This document shows positions 42,116-51,699 of a stretch of 64,000 nt of DNA, piece after piece. The notes beneath the pieces are model-generated. The model made no database searches, was not told where the DNA came from, and saw only the letters and a list, made by a program, of their open reading frames with translations. The stretch spans positions 31,680 to 95,679 of the forward strand of contig CAZLQD010000047.1 in NCBI GenBank assembly GCA_964561605.1, given 5' to 3'. How positions within the stretch are numbered: the stretch's first letter is position 1; each line of letters starts with the position of its first letter. Source of the stretch: JALUZX01 sp964561605. Lineage in GTDB: Bacteria > Planctomycetota > UBA1135 > JALUZX01. The translations under genes and the position numbers were made by a program.

Positions 42116-43675
42116 GTGAGGAAACGCTGGAAGACGGGAAAGCGGATCCGCCGGGGAGGAGCGGCCGGGGCCGTCCTCTTTCTCCTGTTCCTCTCTTTCT
42201 GCGTTCTTCCCAGGGGAAGCCGGAGGCAAGGGCCCGGGGGGAGCGGGGACCGGGCCTCGGCGGGGGGAAAAGAGCACACACCTCCCGGCGGGAAGGAGAA
42301 AACCTCCTCCCGGGGAAAGGCCGGGGTTCCTTCCGGGGACCCCGCATTCTGCGCCCTCCTGGACGCCGGGGGAAGGCCCCTGGCGGGCCTCCCCCTGGCG
42401 GTCTGGGCCGGAGGGGAAGCCTTCCCGGGGAAGAGCGACGAACAGGGTCGTTTCCCCTGGCCCGGAAGCATGAAGGGAGGGCGATCGGGCCTCTGGTGGG
42501 GGCTGGAGGTCTTCCTTCCCCGTGGCCCTGCGGAAGCCTTCCTCCTCCGCCGTCCCCTCCCGGAGAGGTTGGAGGTGGCTCCCCTCCTGGAACGCCTGGA
42601 GGGACGGATCCTCCAGGAAGTGCGCTCCCGGCCCGTTCCCCTTCCCGGGGCGACGATCACCTTCCTGGAGATTCCTGGAGAGCGGATCCTGGGATCGACC
42701 CGGTCCGGCGGTGAGGGGGAGTGGGTCTTCCACCTCCCGCGCAAGATGCCCCGGGAGAGAGTGCTCTTGAGAGCGAATACGAGGGACGGCGGGTTTCTGG
42801 GCTCCTGGTTCCTGGGGAACCTGGAAGGCGTGGAGATCCTCCTCCTCTCCCGGAAGCTCCCGGTGAGAGTGGAATTCCGTCCCGGCCCTCCGCCGAAGGG
42901 GGCCTCCTTGCTCGCGGCCCCCAGGTTCTCCTGGGTCGGTGTCCCCTTCGAGACCCCTTGCGGCGGGAGGAATTCGGTCCGGGCCGACCTGGTCCCTGGT
43001 TTGTGGCAGTTCCTGCTCCTGGGCCCGGAAGGGGTGCCCCTCGGGGCCGGGGAGGTCACTGCGGGCGGGCGGGGAACGAGGTTGGAGGTGCCCTGCTTCT
43101 CCTTCCGGAAGACCCTCCTGGAGGGAAGGGTCCTGGGCCCGGAGGGGAATCCCCTGGAGGGAGTCCGGGTCTCCTTCCTCCCCACTTCCCTGGGGGAAGG
43201 GGGGCCATCCTTGCCCTCCGAAGGGGAGTGGAACCCCTTCCTGGCCGCCAGGGCCGCCGTGAAGGGGGAAACGGGCCGGGATGGGAGGTTCCGCCTGGTG
43301 GCGGGATCCCCTTGGAAGGGCTTGTTGAAGCTGGTCTTCGGCCCTCTTCGGGCGCAGAAGGTCGTTCCCCTCGCTCTACCTTGGGAAGGGGAGCGGACCT
43401 TCCGGCTCGAGGAGGGTGTCCCCGTGGACCTGGCGGACCTGGACTTCCGGGGGAGAGGAAGAGGAGGCGTTCTCCGGGGTGTCCTCCGCTGGGTCCTGGA
43501 GCGGCCCGGGCGGGGAAAGAGGGCGGAAGGACGGATCCGGTTCCTTCCCCTGCGCCTGGGCTACTTCCAGCCCGGGCCGTGGAAGCTCCTCCTCCTTGGC
43601 CCGGCCGGGCGGGGAGAGAGGGATTTCCTCCTGGAACCGGATCGTCCCGCCAGGCTCGCGCCCCGGTTAAGGTGA
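42116..43675 (+). CDS. membrane-anchored protein with carboxypeptidase-regulatory-like domains
   Basis: 519 residues; GTG start. A basic N-terminus and one hydrophobic segment (about 15-32) should anchor it, with the rest outside. At least three beta-sandwich stretches carry the pattern G-x-V-L-x-x-x-G-x-P-L-x-G-V (for example EGRVLGPEGNPLEGVRVSFL) typical of carboxypeptidase-regulatory-like domains. No enzyme motif. Role unknown. Its 3' end overlaps the convergent RACE gene by 9 nt. Confidence 0.68.
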   Translation: MRKRWKTGKRIRRGGAAGAVLFLLFLSFCVLPRGSRRQGPGGSGDRASAGGKEHTPPGGKEKTSSRGKAGVPSGDPAFCALLDAGGRPLAGLPLAVWAGGEAFPGKSDEQGRFPWPGSMKGGRSGLWWGLEVFLPRGPAEAFLLRRPLPERLEVAPLLERLEGRILQEVRSRPVPLPGATITFLEIPGERILGSTRSGGEGEWVFHLPRKMPRERVLLRANTRDGGFLGSWFLGNLEGVEILLLSRKLPVRVEFRPGPPPKGASLLAAPRFSWVGVPFETPCGGRNSVRADLVPGLWQFLLLGPEGVPLGAGEVTAGGRGTRLEVPCFSFRKTLLEGRVLGPEGNPLEGVRVSFLPTSLGEGGPSLPSEGEWNPFLAARAAVKGETGRDGRFRLVAGSPWKGLLKLVFGPLRAQKVVPLALPWEGERTFRLEEGVPVDLADLDFRGRGRGGVLRGVLRWVLERPGRGKRAEGRIRFLPLRLGYFQPGPWKLLLLGPAGRGERDFLLEPDRPARLAPRLR

Positions 43676-45283
43676 TTCCACCGGGAGGAGGAGCCGGTCG
43701 GTGAAGGCGTCGGTGAAGCGCGGGGTCCCGGCCAGTTCCACGTATTGGATTCTCTCGGCCAGGTCCAGGGTCTCGTTCCAGGCCCGGTCGGAGAGCATGG
43801 CCAGGGCTCCGGCGCCTGCGGCGTTTCCGATTTGGCGGAAACACTCGCTGCCTATGGGGGGCACCATCCCGACCCGGAGGGCGCTCTCCACGTCCAGGTA
43901 GGTACCGAAGGCTCCGGCCAGGAAGAAGGTTTGGATTTCCCCCTCTTCCAGGCCCGCCTCGTGGAGGAGCACGTCCAGGCCGGCCCGCATGGCCGCCTTG
44001 GCGGCCTGGACCTGGTGGATGTCCTTCCTGGAAAGGAAGACGGGGTCGCCATGTCCCGTGAAGGCCGGAGGGACCAGTTCGAAACGGGGGCCTCCTTCAC
44101 CCCGGACCAGGCGGGGATCCCCGGGTTCCCGGAAGCGCCCCGTCTTCTCGATGTATCCTCCCGCCGCCAGGCAGGCGAGGGCGTCCAGGATTCCGGATCC
44201 GCAGATACCGAGGGGAAGGCGTCCCTCTATGGTCGAGAAGGAGATCCTTCCTCCATCCATGGTGATCCGCTCCACCGCTCCCGGGGCGGCCCGCATGCCG
44301 CAGCGGATTCCGGCTCCTTCGAAGGCGGGCCCGGAGGCCGTGGAGCAGGACCGGACGGATCCCCCGCTCACCAGGGCGACTTCGGTGTTGGTGCCGATGT
44401 CCATGAGCACCGCCGGGCCGGGAGCCTCCAGGATTCCCGAGGCCAGGAGGGCGGCCAGGTGGTCCGCCCCGACGAATCCCGCCACGGCCGGGGGGATCCT
44501 GAGGATCGTCTCTTCCCGGCCCGGCAGGCCCGCCCGGGGGGCGGGAACCTCCAGGGGGTCGCGGGAGGCGGGCATGTAGGGCGCCTTTCCCAGGGACTCC
44601 ACCGGGAGGCCCAGGAAGAGGTGGGTCATGGCCGGGTTGCCGACGAGGACCATCCGCTCCACCTCGCCGGGATCCCGGCCCACTCCCTCCAGGAGCCTCC
44701 CGGAGAGTTCGGCGAGGGCTTGGGCGAGGAGGGCCCTGAGCCGGTCCGCCGCGGAAGAGTCCTCCGAGGCAATCCGTATCCTCGTAATGACATCCTCCCC
44801 CAGGGCCGTCTGGGGGTTTGGGGCGCCGAGGGCCCGGAGCACCTTCCCCTCCTCGAGGTCGGCCAGGTACGCCGCCAGGCCCGTCGTTCCCGCATCGAAG
44901 GCGATTCCCAGACCATTTCCGGCCCCCCGGATCCTCTCCTCGGCCTGGAGGCGGATCTCCACCTGGGAGCGCTGGGGCGTGGAGAGGGAGTCCGCCGGAA
45001 GGAAGAGGATCGATTCCTCCAGGATGCGGGCCCTGCAGGCCAGGCGTTCCCCGGCGGCGAGCCTTTCCCTTCCCAGGAGGCGGAGTTCTTCCTTCGAGGG
45101 TGGGGAGAGAAGGCCCGTGACGAGACGGACCCGGCAGGCCCCGCAGGTCCCCATGCCCCCGCAGGGGGCGTTCAGCCTGATTCCGGCCCTGTGCAGGGCC
45201 TCCAGGAGCGGGATGCCCGAGGGCACCCGCACCTCCAGGTTCTGGGGCTGGAGGAGGAGCCGGACTTTGCTTCCCGCCGTCAA
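43667..45283 (-). CDS. RACE-type corrinoid activation protein (ferredoxin-ASKHA)
   Basis: 538 residues; TTG start. An N-terminal [2Fe-2S] ferredoxin domain has Cys41, Cys47, Cys50 (CGGMGTCGAC) and Cys83 (RLACRAR). A large ASKHA ATPase domain follows (GIAFDAGTTGLAAYLADL at about 124; DIGTNTEVAL; GICGSGILDALACLAAGG). RACE proteins use ATP to reduce inactive Co(II) corrinoid to Co(I). It is the expected partner of the corrinoid protein and MtaA-like enzyme at 30582-32376, although 11 kb away. Confidence 0.88.
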   Translation of the reverse strand: MTAGSKVRLLLQPQNLEVRVPSGIPLLEALHRAGIRLNAPCGGMGTCGACRVRLVTGLLSPPSKEELRLLGRERLAAGERLACRARILEESILFLPADSLSTPQRSQVEIRLQAEERIRGAGNGLGIAFDAGTTGLAAYLADLEEGKVLRALGAPNPQTALGEDVITRIRIASEDSSAADRLRALLAQALAELSGRLLEGVGRDPGEVERMVLVGNPAMTHLFLGLPVESLGKAPYMPASRDPLEVPAPRAGLPGREETILRIPPAVAGFVGADHLAALLASGILEAPGPAVLMDIGTNTEVALVSGGSVRSCSTASGPAFEGAGIRCGMRAAPGAVERITMDGGRISFSTIEGRLPLGICGSGILDALACLAAGGYIEKTGRFREPGDPRLVRGEGGPRFELVPPAFTGHGDPVFLSRKDIHQVQAAKAAMRAGLDVLLHEAGLEEGEIQTFFLAGAFGTYLDVESALRVGMVPPIGSECFRQIGNAAGAGALAMLSDRAWNETLDLAERIQYVELAGTPRFTDAFTDRLLLPVESP

Positions 45284-45305
45284 GGTTCCCAGGTCTTTCG
45301 GGGGG

Positions 45306-46295
45306 TCAGAGGAGCCGCCCCTTCCGGCGGCGGGTGGAGGGTGAACCGTTGCTTCGCTCCATCCGGTCCAGGAGGCGCTCCATTTCCAGCAACTGGCGCT
45401 GGAGTCCCCTGAGCCTCTCCCAGCGCCGCCGGATCTCCGGGTTCAGAGTCTTGGCTCTTCCGGGCCTGGAGCGTTCCGGGCCGGGCCGGCGGGTGGGAGG
45501 GGTCGGCCTTTTTCCCCGTGGAGGGGAGAGGAAAGCCGGGCCCCGCCGCGCTGGGGCGATTCCCTTTCCTTGGGCCCTGCTCCGCCTGGCGGATCTCCTT
45601 TCCCTCTTCGCCTGGGAGGCCTTCTCCAGGGAGGATTCCAGGGATGCCCTCCAGGCCTTCAGGGATGACAGGACGGATTTCAGGCCGGCCAGCTCCCGGG
45701 AGAGGGTCTTTCCCTGCCGGGCCAGGCTCGAGGCGATCTTCTCTTGTCCCTTCAGCAGGAGGCCGGTCATGGAGGCAAGGCGGCGTTCCAGCCTGGCTCC
45801 CGAGGAGGATGCGAGCTTGCGAAGGGCCGAAAATTCTCCGGCCAGGGCCTTCCGGTCCCGGCGGCGTTCCTCTTCGATCCTCTTGGCCTGTTCCTCCAAG
45901 TCCCGGAGTCTTCCCTCCGTCTCATCCAGTCTCTTCCCCGTCTCCCGGCGAGCCAGGGAGAGTTCCTTCTCCAGGTCTTCCCGGAGGCGGGCCAGAGCCT
46001 GGGAGAATTCCTTTTCCAGGTCCTCCCGGAAGCGGTCCCTCTCGCGGCGGGATTTCTCCAGGTCCCGGCGGAGGACTTCGTTCTCCTTCTCCAGCCGGGA
46101 AATCCTCTCCTCGAGGGATCCCGCTCGTTTCCGGAGGGAGTCCAGGGCCTGGTCCCGGGCGGCCCGGGATTCCCTGTGCCGGGCGGCCAGGCGGTTCAGG
46201 TCCTCCCGGAGGCGCCGGCCCTCCTCCCTGGGCATCCAGGCGCAGCCGGCGAGAAGGGAAGAAAGGAGAAGGACAGAGACAAGGCGCGTCCCCAT
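45306..46295 (-). CDS. coiled-coil lipoprotein
   Basis: 329 residues. Lipoprotein signal with lipobox LLAGC (about residue 18). Residues about 25-235 are a long, highly charged Arg/Glu/Leu heptad region, certainly coiled coil. Then comes a Pro/Arg-rich linker and a short helical end. It probably spans or spaces the cell envelope; no function is known. It lies between the RACE gene and the sigma-54 activator on the same strand with short gaps. Confidence 0.75.
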   Translation of the reverse strand: MGTRLVSVLLLSSLLAGCAWMPREEGRRLREDLNRLAARHRESRAARDQALDSLRKRAGSLEERISRLEKENEVLRRDLEKSRRERDRFREDLEKEFSQALARLREDLEKELSLARRETGKRLDETEGRLRDLEEQAKRIEEERRRDRKALAGEFSALRKLASSSGARLERRLASMTGLLLKGQEKIASSLARQGKTLSRELAGLKSVLSSLKAWRASLESSLEKASQAKRERRSARRSRAQGKGIAPARRGPAFLSPPRGKRPTPPTRRPGPERSRPGRAKTLNPEIRRRWERLRGLQRQLLEMERLLDRMERSNGSPSTRRRKGRLL

Positions 46296-46325
46296 GGGAA
46301 ACCTCCAGGTTCTAGGGTCTTGCGC

Positions 46326-47750
46326 CTATTCTCGATCTTCTTCCTCTCCCGGGGAAGGGAGCTTTCCCGATCTCCTTCCCTTTTCTTCCAGGAGCCCCAT
46401 CTCCTTGAGTTTCCTGTAGAGGGTCACCCTGTGGATTCCCAGTTCCCGGGCCGTCTTCTCCCGGTTCCATTGGTTTCGTTCCAGGGCCCGCTTGATGGTC
46501 TCTTCCTCGATCTCCTTGAGGGTGAGAGGGGTCGCGGGAATGCCTCTTTCCCAGGTGAGAGGGGTTCCCTCTCCGGGGCGGCGGATCGCCGCTGGAAGGT
46601 GCTCCACCAGGACGGGGCTGCCCGGCGGGCAGAAGATGAGGGCCGTCTCCACGGCGCTTCTCAGCTCCCTCACGTTGCCCGGCCAGGAGTAGCGCGTGAG
46701 GACCTCCAGGGCCTCGGGGCTCCAGCCGGCGGTCCTCTTCCCCCTGAGCCTGGAGAGGACTCCCAGGAAGTGTTCCGCCAGGAGAGGGATGTCCTCGGGC
46801 CTCTCCCTGAGGGGAGGGATCTCCAGGACGAGTACGGCCAGACGGAAATAGAGGTCCTGGCGGAAGGCCCCCTCCTTCACGAGTTTTTCCAGGTCCCTGT
46901 TGGTGGCGGCCACCACCCTGGTGTCGACCGTTCTCTCTTCCTTTCCTCCCAGGGGGGTGAAGGAGCGGTCTTCCAGGAACCGGAGGAGCTTGGCCTGGAC
47001 GGCGGGCGGAGTCTCGCCGATCTCGTCCAGGAAGAGGGTCCCTCCGGCGGCCCTGGCCAGGGCGCCCTCCCGCTTTCCCCGGGCTCCTGTGAAGGCGCCG
47101 GCCTCATGGCCGAAGAGCTCGGCCTCCACCAGGGTCTCGGGGAGGGCCGCCAGGTTTAGGGCCACGAAAGGGCCCTTCGACCTGGGGCCCATCTCGTGGA
47201 GGGCCCGGGCGGCCAGTTCCTTGCCCGTCCCCGATTCCCCCAGGATCAGGACGGTGGCGTCGCTTTGGGCCATCTGGGGAATGAGGCTGAAGATCTTGCG
47301 GATGGCCCGGCTTCTCCCCACCATCCCGCCCAGGCTCTCTCTCCCCTGGGCCGCATGGCGAAGAGCCTCTTCGAAGGAGAGGTCCCGGAAGCTCTCCACG
47401 CCCCCGATGATTTCCCCCTGGGGATTCCTGAGAAGGGCCGTTCCGATCTCCACGGGAATCCTGGTTCCGTCGGCCCTGAGGATGTGGACCCGCCTGCCCG
47501 AGATGGAGCGGCCCGTTCTCATGGTCTCCTTCAGGGGGCAGTCGGTCTCGCAGACCTCGGCCCGGAGCACCTCGAAGCAAAAGGCCCCAAGGGCTTCTTC
47601 TTTGGGAACACCGGTGATCTCCTGGGCGGCCCGGTTGAACCAGGTGATCCGGAAGTTCTTGTCTACAGTGAAGATTCCCTCCGTGATGGAGTCCAGGATC
47701 ACCCCGCTCCACTCCGGGGGGAGTCCTATGATCTCGTTCCCGCGGGGCAT
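46326..47750 (-). CDS. sigma-54-dependent transcriptional activator with PAS domain
   Basis: 474 residues from the ATG at 47750. A PAS domain (about 10-130) includes a Cys cluster, CFEVLRAEVCETDCPL, that could sense redox or bind a metal. The AAA+ domain has Walker A GESGTGKE, the sigma-54 contact GAFTGA and the Walker B region GGTLFLDEIGE. It ends in a Fis-type helix-turn-helix, NREKTARELGIHRVTLYRKL. It should switch on sigma-54 promoters in response to a signal in the cytoplasm. Target genes cannot be told from here. Confidence 0.93.
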   Translation of the reverse strand: MPRGNEIIGLPPEWSGVILDSITEGIFTVDKNFRITWFNRAAQEITGVPKEEALGAFCFEVLRAEVCETDCPLKETMRTGRSISGRRVHILRADGTRIPVEIGTALLRNPQGEIIGGVESFRDLSFEEALRHAAQGRESLGGMVGRSRAIRKIFSLIPQMAQSDATVLILGESGTGKELAARALHEMGPRSKGPFVALNLAALPETLVEAELFGHEAGAFTGARGKREGALARAAGGTLFLDEIGETPPAVQAKLLRFLEDRSFTPLGGKEERTVDTRVVAATNRDLEKLVKEGAFRQDLYFRLAVLVLEIPPLRERPEDIPLLAEHFLGVLSRLRGKRTAGWSPEALEVLTRYSWPGNVRELRSAVETALIFCPPGSPVLVEHLPAAIRRPGEGTPLTWERGIPATPLTLKEIEEETIKRALERNQWNREKTARELGIHRVTLYRKLKEMGLLEEKGRRSGKLPSPGEEEDRE

Positions 47751-47869
47751 TGCCGTATCCAAGACCTTTCCTGAAAATCTGCCGAACTTGCCCAACCCTG
47801 AAAGTGGGAGAATTTTTCGGAAAAACAAGGGGGGAAGGAAAAGGCGGGCCGGCGATAGACTGGTCCGCC

Positions 47870-49504
47870 ATGAACGGTCCTTTCCTCGTCGGTTCCGGGC
47901 CGGGCGGCCTTGGGAGAGACCTTTTTCTTCCCGGTGGTAAGTCTCTGGCGATTGCGGCGGGGATCCTTCTTCTTTTTTCCCTGGCCCTTCGGTTTCGGGA
48001 TCTTCCCAGGCCCTACGCCGACGGGAACTCCAAGAGCGAGGCCATCCAGGCGGAGAACTACCAGATCGCCTGGAACTTCGTCCGCTACGGCTACGGCCCC
48101 ACAAGGTGCCTCCAGGTGATGAATCCCCAGCCCGCTCCTCCCGAGCACTGGGTCTTCTACCTGAACCATCCTTCCACCTTCACTCTGCTCCAGAGCCTGG
48201 TCTTCAGGCTCGCCGGGGGAAGGAGTTTCACTGCGGCGAAGCTCTTGCCCCTGGCCGCCTTTCTCCTCCAGCTTGTCTTCCTCTACCGGATCGCCCGCCG
48301 GTTCCTCGGATCCACCGGGGCTTTTGCGGCGGTAGGGTTCTACGCCCTCTGGCCGATGACCCTCCTTTTCGGAGGTCACGCCAACTACGAGCCTTTCTGC
48401 CTCCTCTCTCTGCTCTTCTTCGTGGATTCCCTCCAGTCGGGACGGCCGGGCCGGGCTGCCCTGGCGGCCTTCCTGGGCGGACTCTTCGATTTTCCTTCTT
48501 TCTACGGGCCCTTCCTCTTCGTGGTGGGCCTCCTTCTTCCGGGGCTTCCCGGAAAGGAGAGGAGAGTCCCCTTCGCCAGGGCCTGGAAGATCTCCTTCCT
48601 TCTTGGGGCGGCGTGCCTCGCCGCCCTGGGAATCTTCTTCCTCCACATATCCATGGTGCCCAGGGATACGGGTTTCCTGGAATACTTGAAGACCATCTTT
48701 ACCGCAGACCAGGCCTTCTTCGCCAGGGCGATTCACTTCACCTGGCCCGCCTTCCTGGAGAGCCAGTCCCGCTTCTTCCTGGCCGGTTTCGGCTGGACGG
48801 GCCTGCTTCTGGCCGGGGCGGGCCTCCTGGCGGGGGGGCTCCGGGGTCCCGTCCCCCTTCTTCTCGCCTGCGGGCTCTTCCACCTCCTGGTCTTTCGTTA
48901 CCACGCCCACGTCCACGCCTTCTGGGGAATCTACCTGGCCCCGGGCCTGGCCCTTCTGGCCGGCAGGGGCTGGCAGGCCCTCTCGTGCCTTCCCCGTTCC
49001 CGGGCGGGGGCGGCGGTCCTGGGGGGCCTCCTCCTTCTGGGCGGGGGGGCGGAAGGGGCCGGCAGGTTCCTGGCCTCCCGGGCCTCGGTGGATTGGACCA
49101 AGCCCGCCAGGTGGGCCGCCTCTCTCCAGGAGATCCTCCCCTCTGATTCGGTGGCGGTCCTCTCCCATCCCGCGGCGCCCCCTTTCTGGGGCGTGGAATG
49201 TTACACGAAGAAACTGGCCGTGCGTAGCAATTTGCTCTATTCCAGGTATGACCTGGACAACCTGGCGGCTCTCCTGGTGAAGTTCCACCTGGAAAAGAGG
49301 AGGATTTTCGCCGTGGTGGAGGAGAAAGCGGCCGAAACCTTGGGCGTCGGCAAGGTCAGGGCCTTCATGGAGAAGGGGGTTTGCAGGGGAAGGTTCCTGG
49401 GCGTACTCCATCCGAAGGAAGAGAGAAGAGACCTTCCTTCTTTCCTCGTGTGGGATATTACAACTTCTGTATTCGGAGTCAAGCGGAAAAAGAGGGGGGG
49501 GTGA
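47870..49504 (+). CDS. GT-C-type membrane glycosyltransferase-like protein
   Basis: 544 residues from the ATG at 47870. About 10-12 membrane helices and a soluble C-terminal part. The first periplasmic loop after helix 1 holds RDLPRPYADGNSKSEAIQ, where GT-C enzymes have their acidic catalytic residue. The overall look is that of ArnT/PMT-like lipid-linked sugar transferases. It is divergent from the sigma-54 activator. TAGACT lies 8 nt upstream of the ATG and could be a -10 box. Its 3' end overlaps queC by 26 nt. Confidence 0.65.
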   Translation: MNGPFLVGSGPGGLGRDLFLPGGKSLAIAAGILLLFSLALRFRDLPRPYADGNSKSEAIQAENYQIAWNFVRYGYGPTRCLQVMNPQPAPPEHWVFYLNHPSTFTLLQSLVFRLAGGRSFTAAKLLPLAAFLLQLVFLYRIARRFLGSTGAFAAVGFYALWPMTLLFGGHANYEPFCLLSLLFFVDSLQSGRPGRAALAAFLGGLFDFPSFYGPFLFVVGLLLPGLPGKERRVPFARAWKISFLLGAACLAALGIFFLHISMVPRDTGFLEYLKTIFTADQAFFARAIHFTWPAFLESQSRFFLAGFGWTGLLLAGAGLLAGGLRGPVPLLLACGLFHLLVFRYHAHVHAFWGIYLAPGLALLAGRGWQALSCLPRSRAGAAVLGGLLLLGGGAEGAGRFLASRASVDWTKPARWAASLQEILPSDSVAVLSHPAAPPFWGVECYTKKLAVRSNLLYSRYDLDNLAALLVKFHLEKRRIFAVVEEKAAETLGVGKVRAFMEKGVCRGRFLGVLHPKEERRDLPSFLVWDITTSVFGVKRKKRGG

Positions 49505-50192
49505 CGCCGGGTCGGTACCGGGTCGGGTCGGGTAGTCCGGCTTCGCGGAACCCCCGGGCCCTCAGGATGCAGGCGTCGCAACTCCCGCAGGCCCGTCCCT
49601 TCCCGTCGGCGTCGTAACAGCTTACGGTCAAAGAGTAATCGACTCCCAGGCGGGTCCCGAGGAGGAAGATCTCCGATTTCTTCATCCTGAGAAGGGGCGC
49701 TTCGATATTCACGGGCCTCCCTTCCGCTCCGGGACGGGTTCCCGCCAGGAGGACCTGCCGGAAGGCCTCCAGGAATTCGGGGCGGCAATCGGGGTAGCCG
49801 CTGTAGTCCAGGGCGTTGACTCCCAGGACCAGGGTCCCCGCTCCTTCCGTTTCTGCAAGAGCGGCCGCCAGGGAGAGGAAGACCAGGTTTCTTGCAGGCA
49901 CGTAGGTGGAAGGGATGCCCCGGCCGATCTCCTCCTGGGACCGGTTCTTGGGAACGGGTCCTCCGCCTGTAAGGGCCGAAGAGGCGAAGAGGGAAGGATC
50001 CAGGCGGGCCGTCTTGTGGGGTACCCCGAAGGAGCGGGCCACCTTGCCTGCGGCTGCCAACTCTTCCTTGTGGCGCTGGCCGTAGTCGAAGGAGAGGGCC
50101 AGGCAGTCCAGGCCCCTCTCTCTCGAGGCCCAGGCGAGGCAGGTCGCCGAGTCGGCGCCGCCCGACAGGAGGACGATGGCTTTTTCGGTCAT
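49479..50192 (-). CDS. queC: 7-cyano-7-deazaguanine synthase
   Basis: 237 residues from the ATG at 50192. ATP pyrophosphatase loop VLLSGGADSATCLAWA (residues about 7-22), STYVPARNLVFLSLAAALAE, and the zinc Cys set SCYDADGKGRACGSCDACILR near the C-terminus. It makes preQ0 for queuosine. It stands alone; folE (QueD/FolE pathway entry) is 3 kb away. TATAAT lies only 7 nt before the ATG, so the message may be leaderless. Confidence 0.93.
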   Translation of the reverse strand: MTEKAIVLLSGGADSATCLAWASRERGLDCLALSFDYGQRHKEELAAAGKVARSFGVPHKTARLDPSLFASSALTGGGPVPKNRSQEEIGRGIPSTYVPARNLVFLSLAAALAETEGAGTLVLGVNALDYSGYPDCRPEFLEAFRQVLLAGTRPGAEGRPVNIEAPLLRMKKSEIFLLGTRLGVDYSLTVSCYDADGKGRACGSCDACILRARGFREAGLPDPTRYRPGVTPPSFSA

Positions 50193-50199
50193 GACCGGG

Positions 50200-50205
50200 A
50201 TTATA
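50200..50205 (-). promoter_or_regulatory. -10 box (TATAAT) of queC
   Basis: A perfect TATAAT on the minus strand, 7 nt before the queC ATG. No ribosome site lies between. Transcription would start at or next to the A of the ATG. The -35 region is not recognisable. Confidence 0.5.
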
Positions 50206-50326
50206 AGGGCAAGGACAAGGGCCCTGTTCCACCTCGGAAGGGGGGCTCTTCGGTCCAGGTTGAGACAGGTTCCCCTTTCCTTCCCCTGAGGGAAAGGGTG
50301 GGAGAAACACTTTCTTCTCACCTACC

Positions 50327-50332
50327 TATAAT
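50327..50332 (+). promoter_or_regulatory. -10 box (TATAAT) before secreted protein gene
   Basis: A perfect TATAAT on the plus strand with a weak -35 candidate GAAACA at 50304-50309, 17 nt away. It would give a leader of roughly 85 nt before the gene at 50425. Confidence 0.5.
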
Positions 50333-50424
50333 CAAGTGGTGCTTTTCCGCCCCCCCCCACTCCCCGGGGGCGGCCTTTTCCCTTTTCCGTCCGTTCCCCC
50401 ACAGCCTTCCAAGGAGGTCTTTCC

Positions 50425-51534
50425 ATGAAATCCCGCAGGATCCTTCCGGCCCTGGCCTTGGCGGCGGTGCTCTTCTCCGCCGCTCCCTCGCCCAGGGCCC
50501 AGACCAAGTACTTCGTCGTGCCGGCGGCCTACGCCAAGGTGGAGGGGAAGAGCCGTAATACCTACCCCTTTTCCTACGACCAGCAGAGGACCCAGCTCGT
50601 CTACGACGGGAAGAAGCTGGGTTTCAAGGTGGGGGCCATCACGGAAGTGGCCTTCCGGAGAGACGGGAAATGGGCAAGCACCTTCAGCGCGAAGAAGCTT
50701 CCTTTGAAGGTCTGGATCTCCAACTCCCCCAGAACCGACAAGAGCGCCTCGGTCTGCTTCGCCCAGAACAGGGGTCCCAAGCCCCAGCTCGTCTTCAGCG
50801 GGACCCTTTCCCTCCCCCAGGCGGGCCCGCCCGCAACTGCCCCGGCTCCCTTCTCCATCGTGATCCCCTTCTCTCCGCCCTGGATCTATCGGGGAGGGAA
50901 CATATGTCTCGAAATGGTCTCTCCCGGGCCCAAGAATTACGTCCGGTGGATGACCGACACCTTCTACAACAGCGAAGGAGGGCGGGGGACCGCCTCTTCG
51001 TACGGCCTGGCCTGTGCGCCCACCGGCCAGGGAAGCACTCCCAAACTGAGCATTTCCACCTCCCGCTTCCTGGTGGGGAAATCCCCCTATGTCACCCTTT
51101 ACTCCTACCGGAACAAGGTTCCCTGCTTCCTCTTCCTCGGGGCCAGCAAGACGGCCTGGGGCTCGATCAAGCTTCCTTTCGACCTGACCCCCTTCGGGGC
51201 CAAGGGGTGCAACGTCTATACTGATCCCCAGGTGATCCTCATCGGCCTTTCCCACCCGAGCTATACCACGGGAACGGCCAAGTTCTGCTTCTACACGCCC
51301 GAGGATCCGTACCTGGTGGGCCGCCACTTCTACGTCCAGGGTTTCGTCGTGGATTCCAAGGCCAACGCCCTGGGCCTTCTCTCCACCGAGGGGTGGGACA
51401 TCGGCCTGGGGACCTCTTCGGCCGTATGGGAGGGAGTCCAGACCATCTTCTCCCTCTATCCCGACTCGGCCAGCGGGTCCACCAGCACCGGTGCGAACGG
51501 CCACATCACCCGCTTCGGCGGGGCCCTGAACTGA
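50425..51534 (+). CDS. secreted protein of a repeated family
   Basis: 369 residues with a signal peptide ending SPRAQ. Beta-rich. The C-terminal half holds the family module: CFLFLGASKTAWGSIKLPFD, FGAKGCNVYTD and FYVQGFVVDSKANALGLLST. Compared with its neighbour at 51700 the N-terminal halves are also related (VEG, VWISN/VYMSN, FAQNRG/FAANRG), so these two are tandem duplicates. No enzyme motif. Preceded by an AAGGAGG site. A terminator-like hairpin follows. Confidence 0.75.
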   Translation: MKSRRILPALALAAVLFSAAPSPRAQTKYFVVPAAYAKVEGKSRNTYPFSYDQQRTQLVYDGKKLGFKVGAITEVAFRRDGKWASTFSAKKLPLKVWISNSPRTDKSASVCFAQNRGPKPQLVFSGTLSLPQAGPPATAPAPFSIVIPFSPPWIYRGGNICLEMVSPGPKNYVRWMTDTFYNSEGGRGTASSYGLACAPTGQGSTPKLSISTSRFLVGKSPYVTLYSYRNKVPCFLFLGASKTAWGSIKLPFDLTPFGAKGCNVYTDPQVILIGLSHPSYTTGTAKFCFYTPEDPYLVGRHFYVQGFVVDSKANALGLLSTEGWDIGLGTSSAVWEGVQTIFSLYPDSASGSTSTGANGHITRFGGALN

Positions 51535-51563
51535 CGGCTTGAAGGGGACATGGAAGGCCTGCC

Positions 51564-51590
51564 GGCCCGGAGGGAACCGCCCTCCGGGTC
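51564..51590 (+). terminator. terminator-like hairpin
   Basis: Inverted repeat GGCCCGGAGGG / CCCTCCGGGTC (one G-U pair) with a 5-base loop, followed by a T/C-rich run. It lies 30 nt after the secreted-protein gene and upstream of its tandem paralog. Confidence 0.6.
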
Positions 51591-51699
51591 GGTTTCCTTT
51601 CCCGGGGAGTGGTCTTTTTCGGACATCGGAGGTAAGATTCTTTTTCCCTTTCCTCCCATCCCTTTCTTTCAGCTCTTTTCCCAAAGGAGGCGCCGCATC

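Noticed and set aside
40309..43185. A 958-codon minus-strand frame over araB and the following gene
   Set aside because: It crosses two well-supported plus-strand genes and has Arg/Pro/Ser-rich shadow composition.
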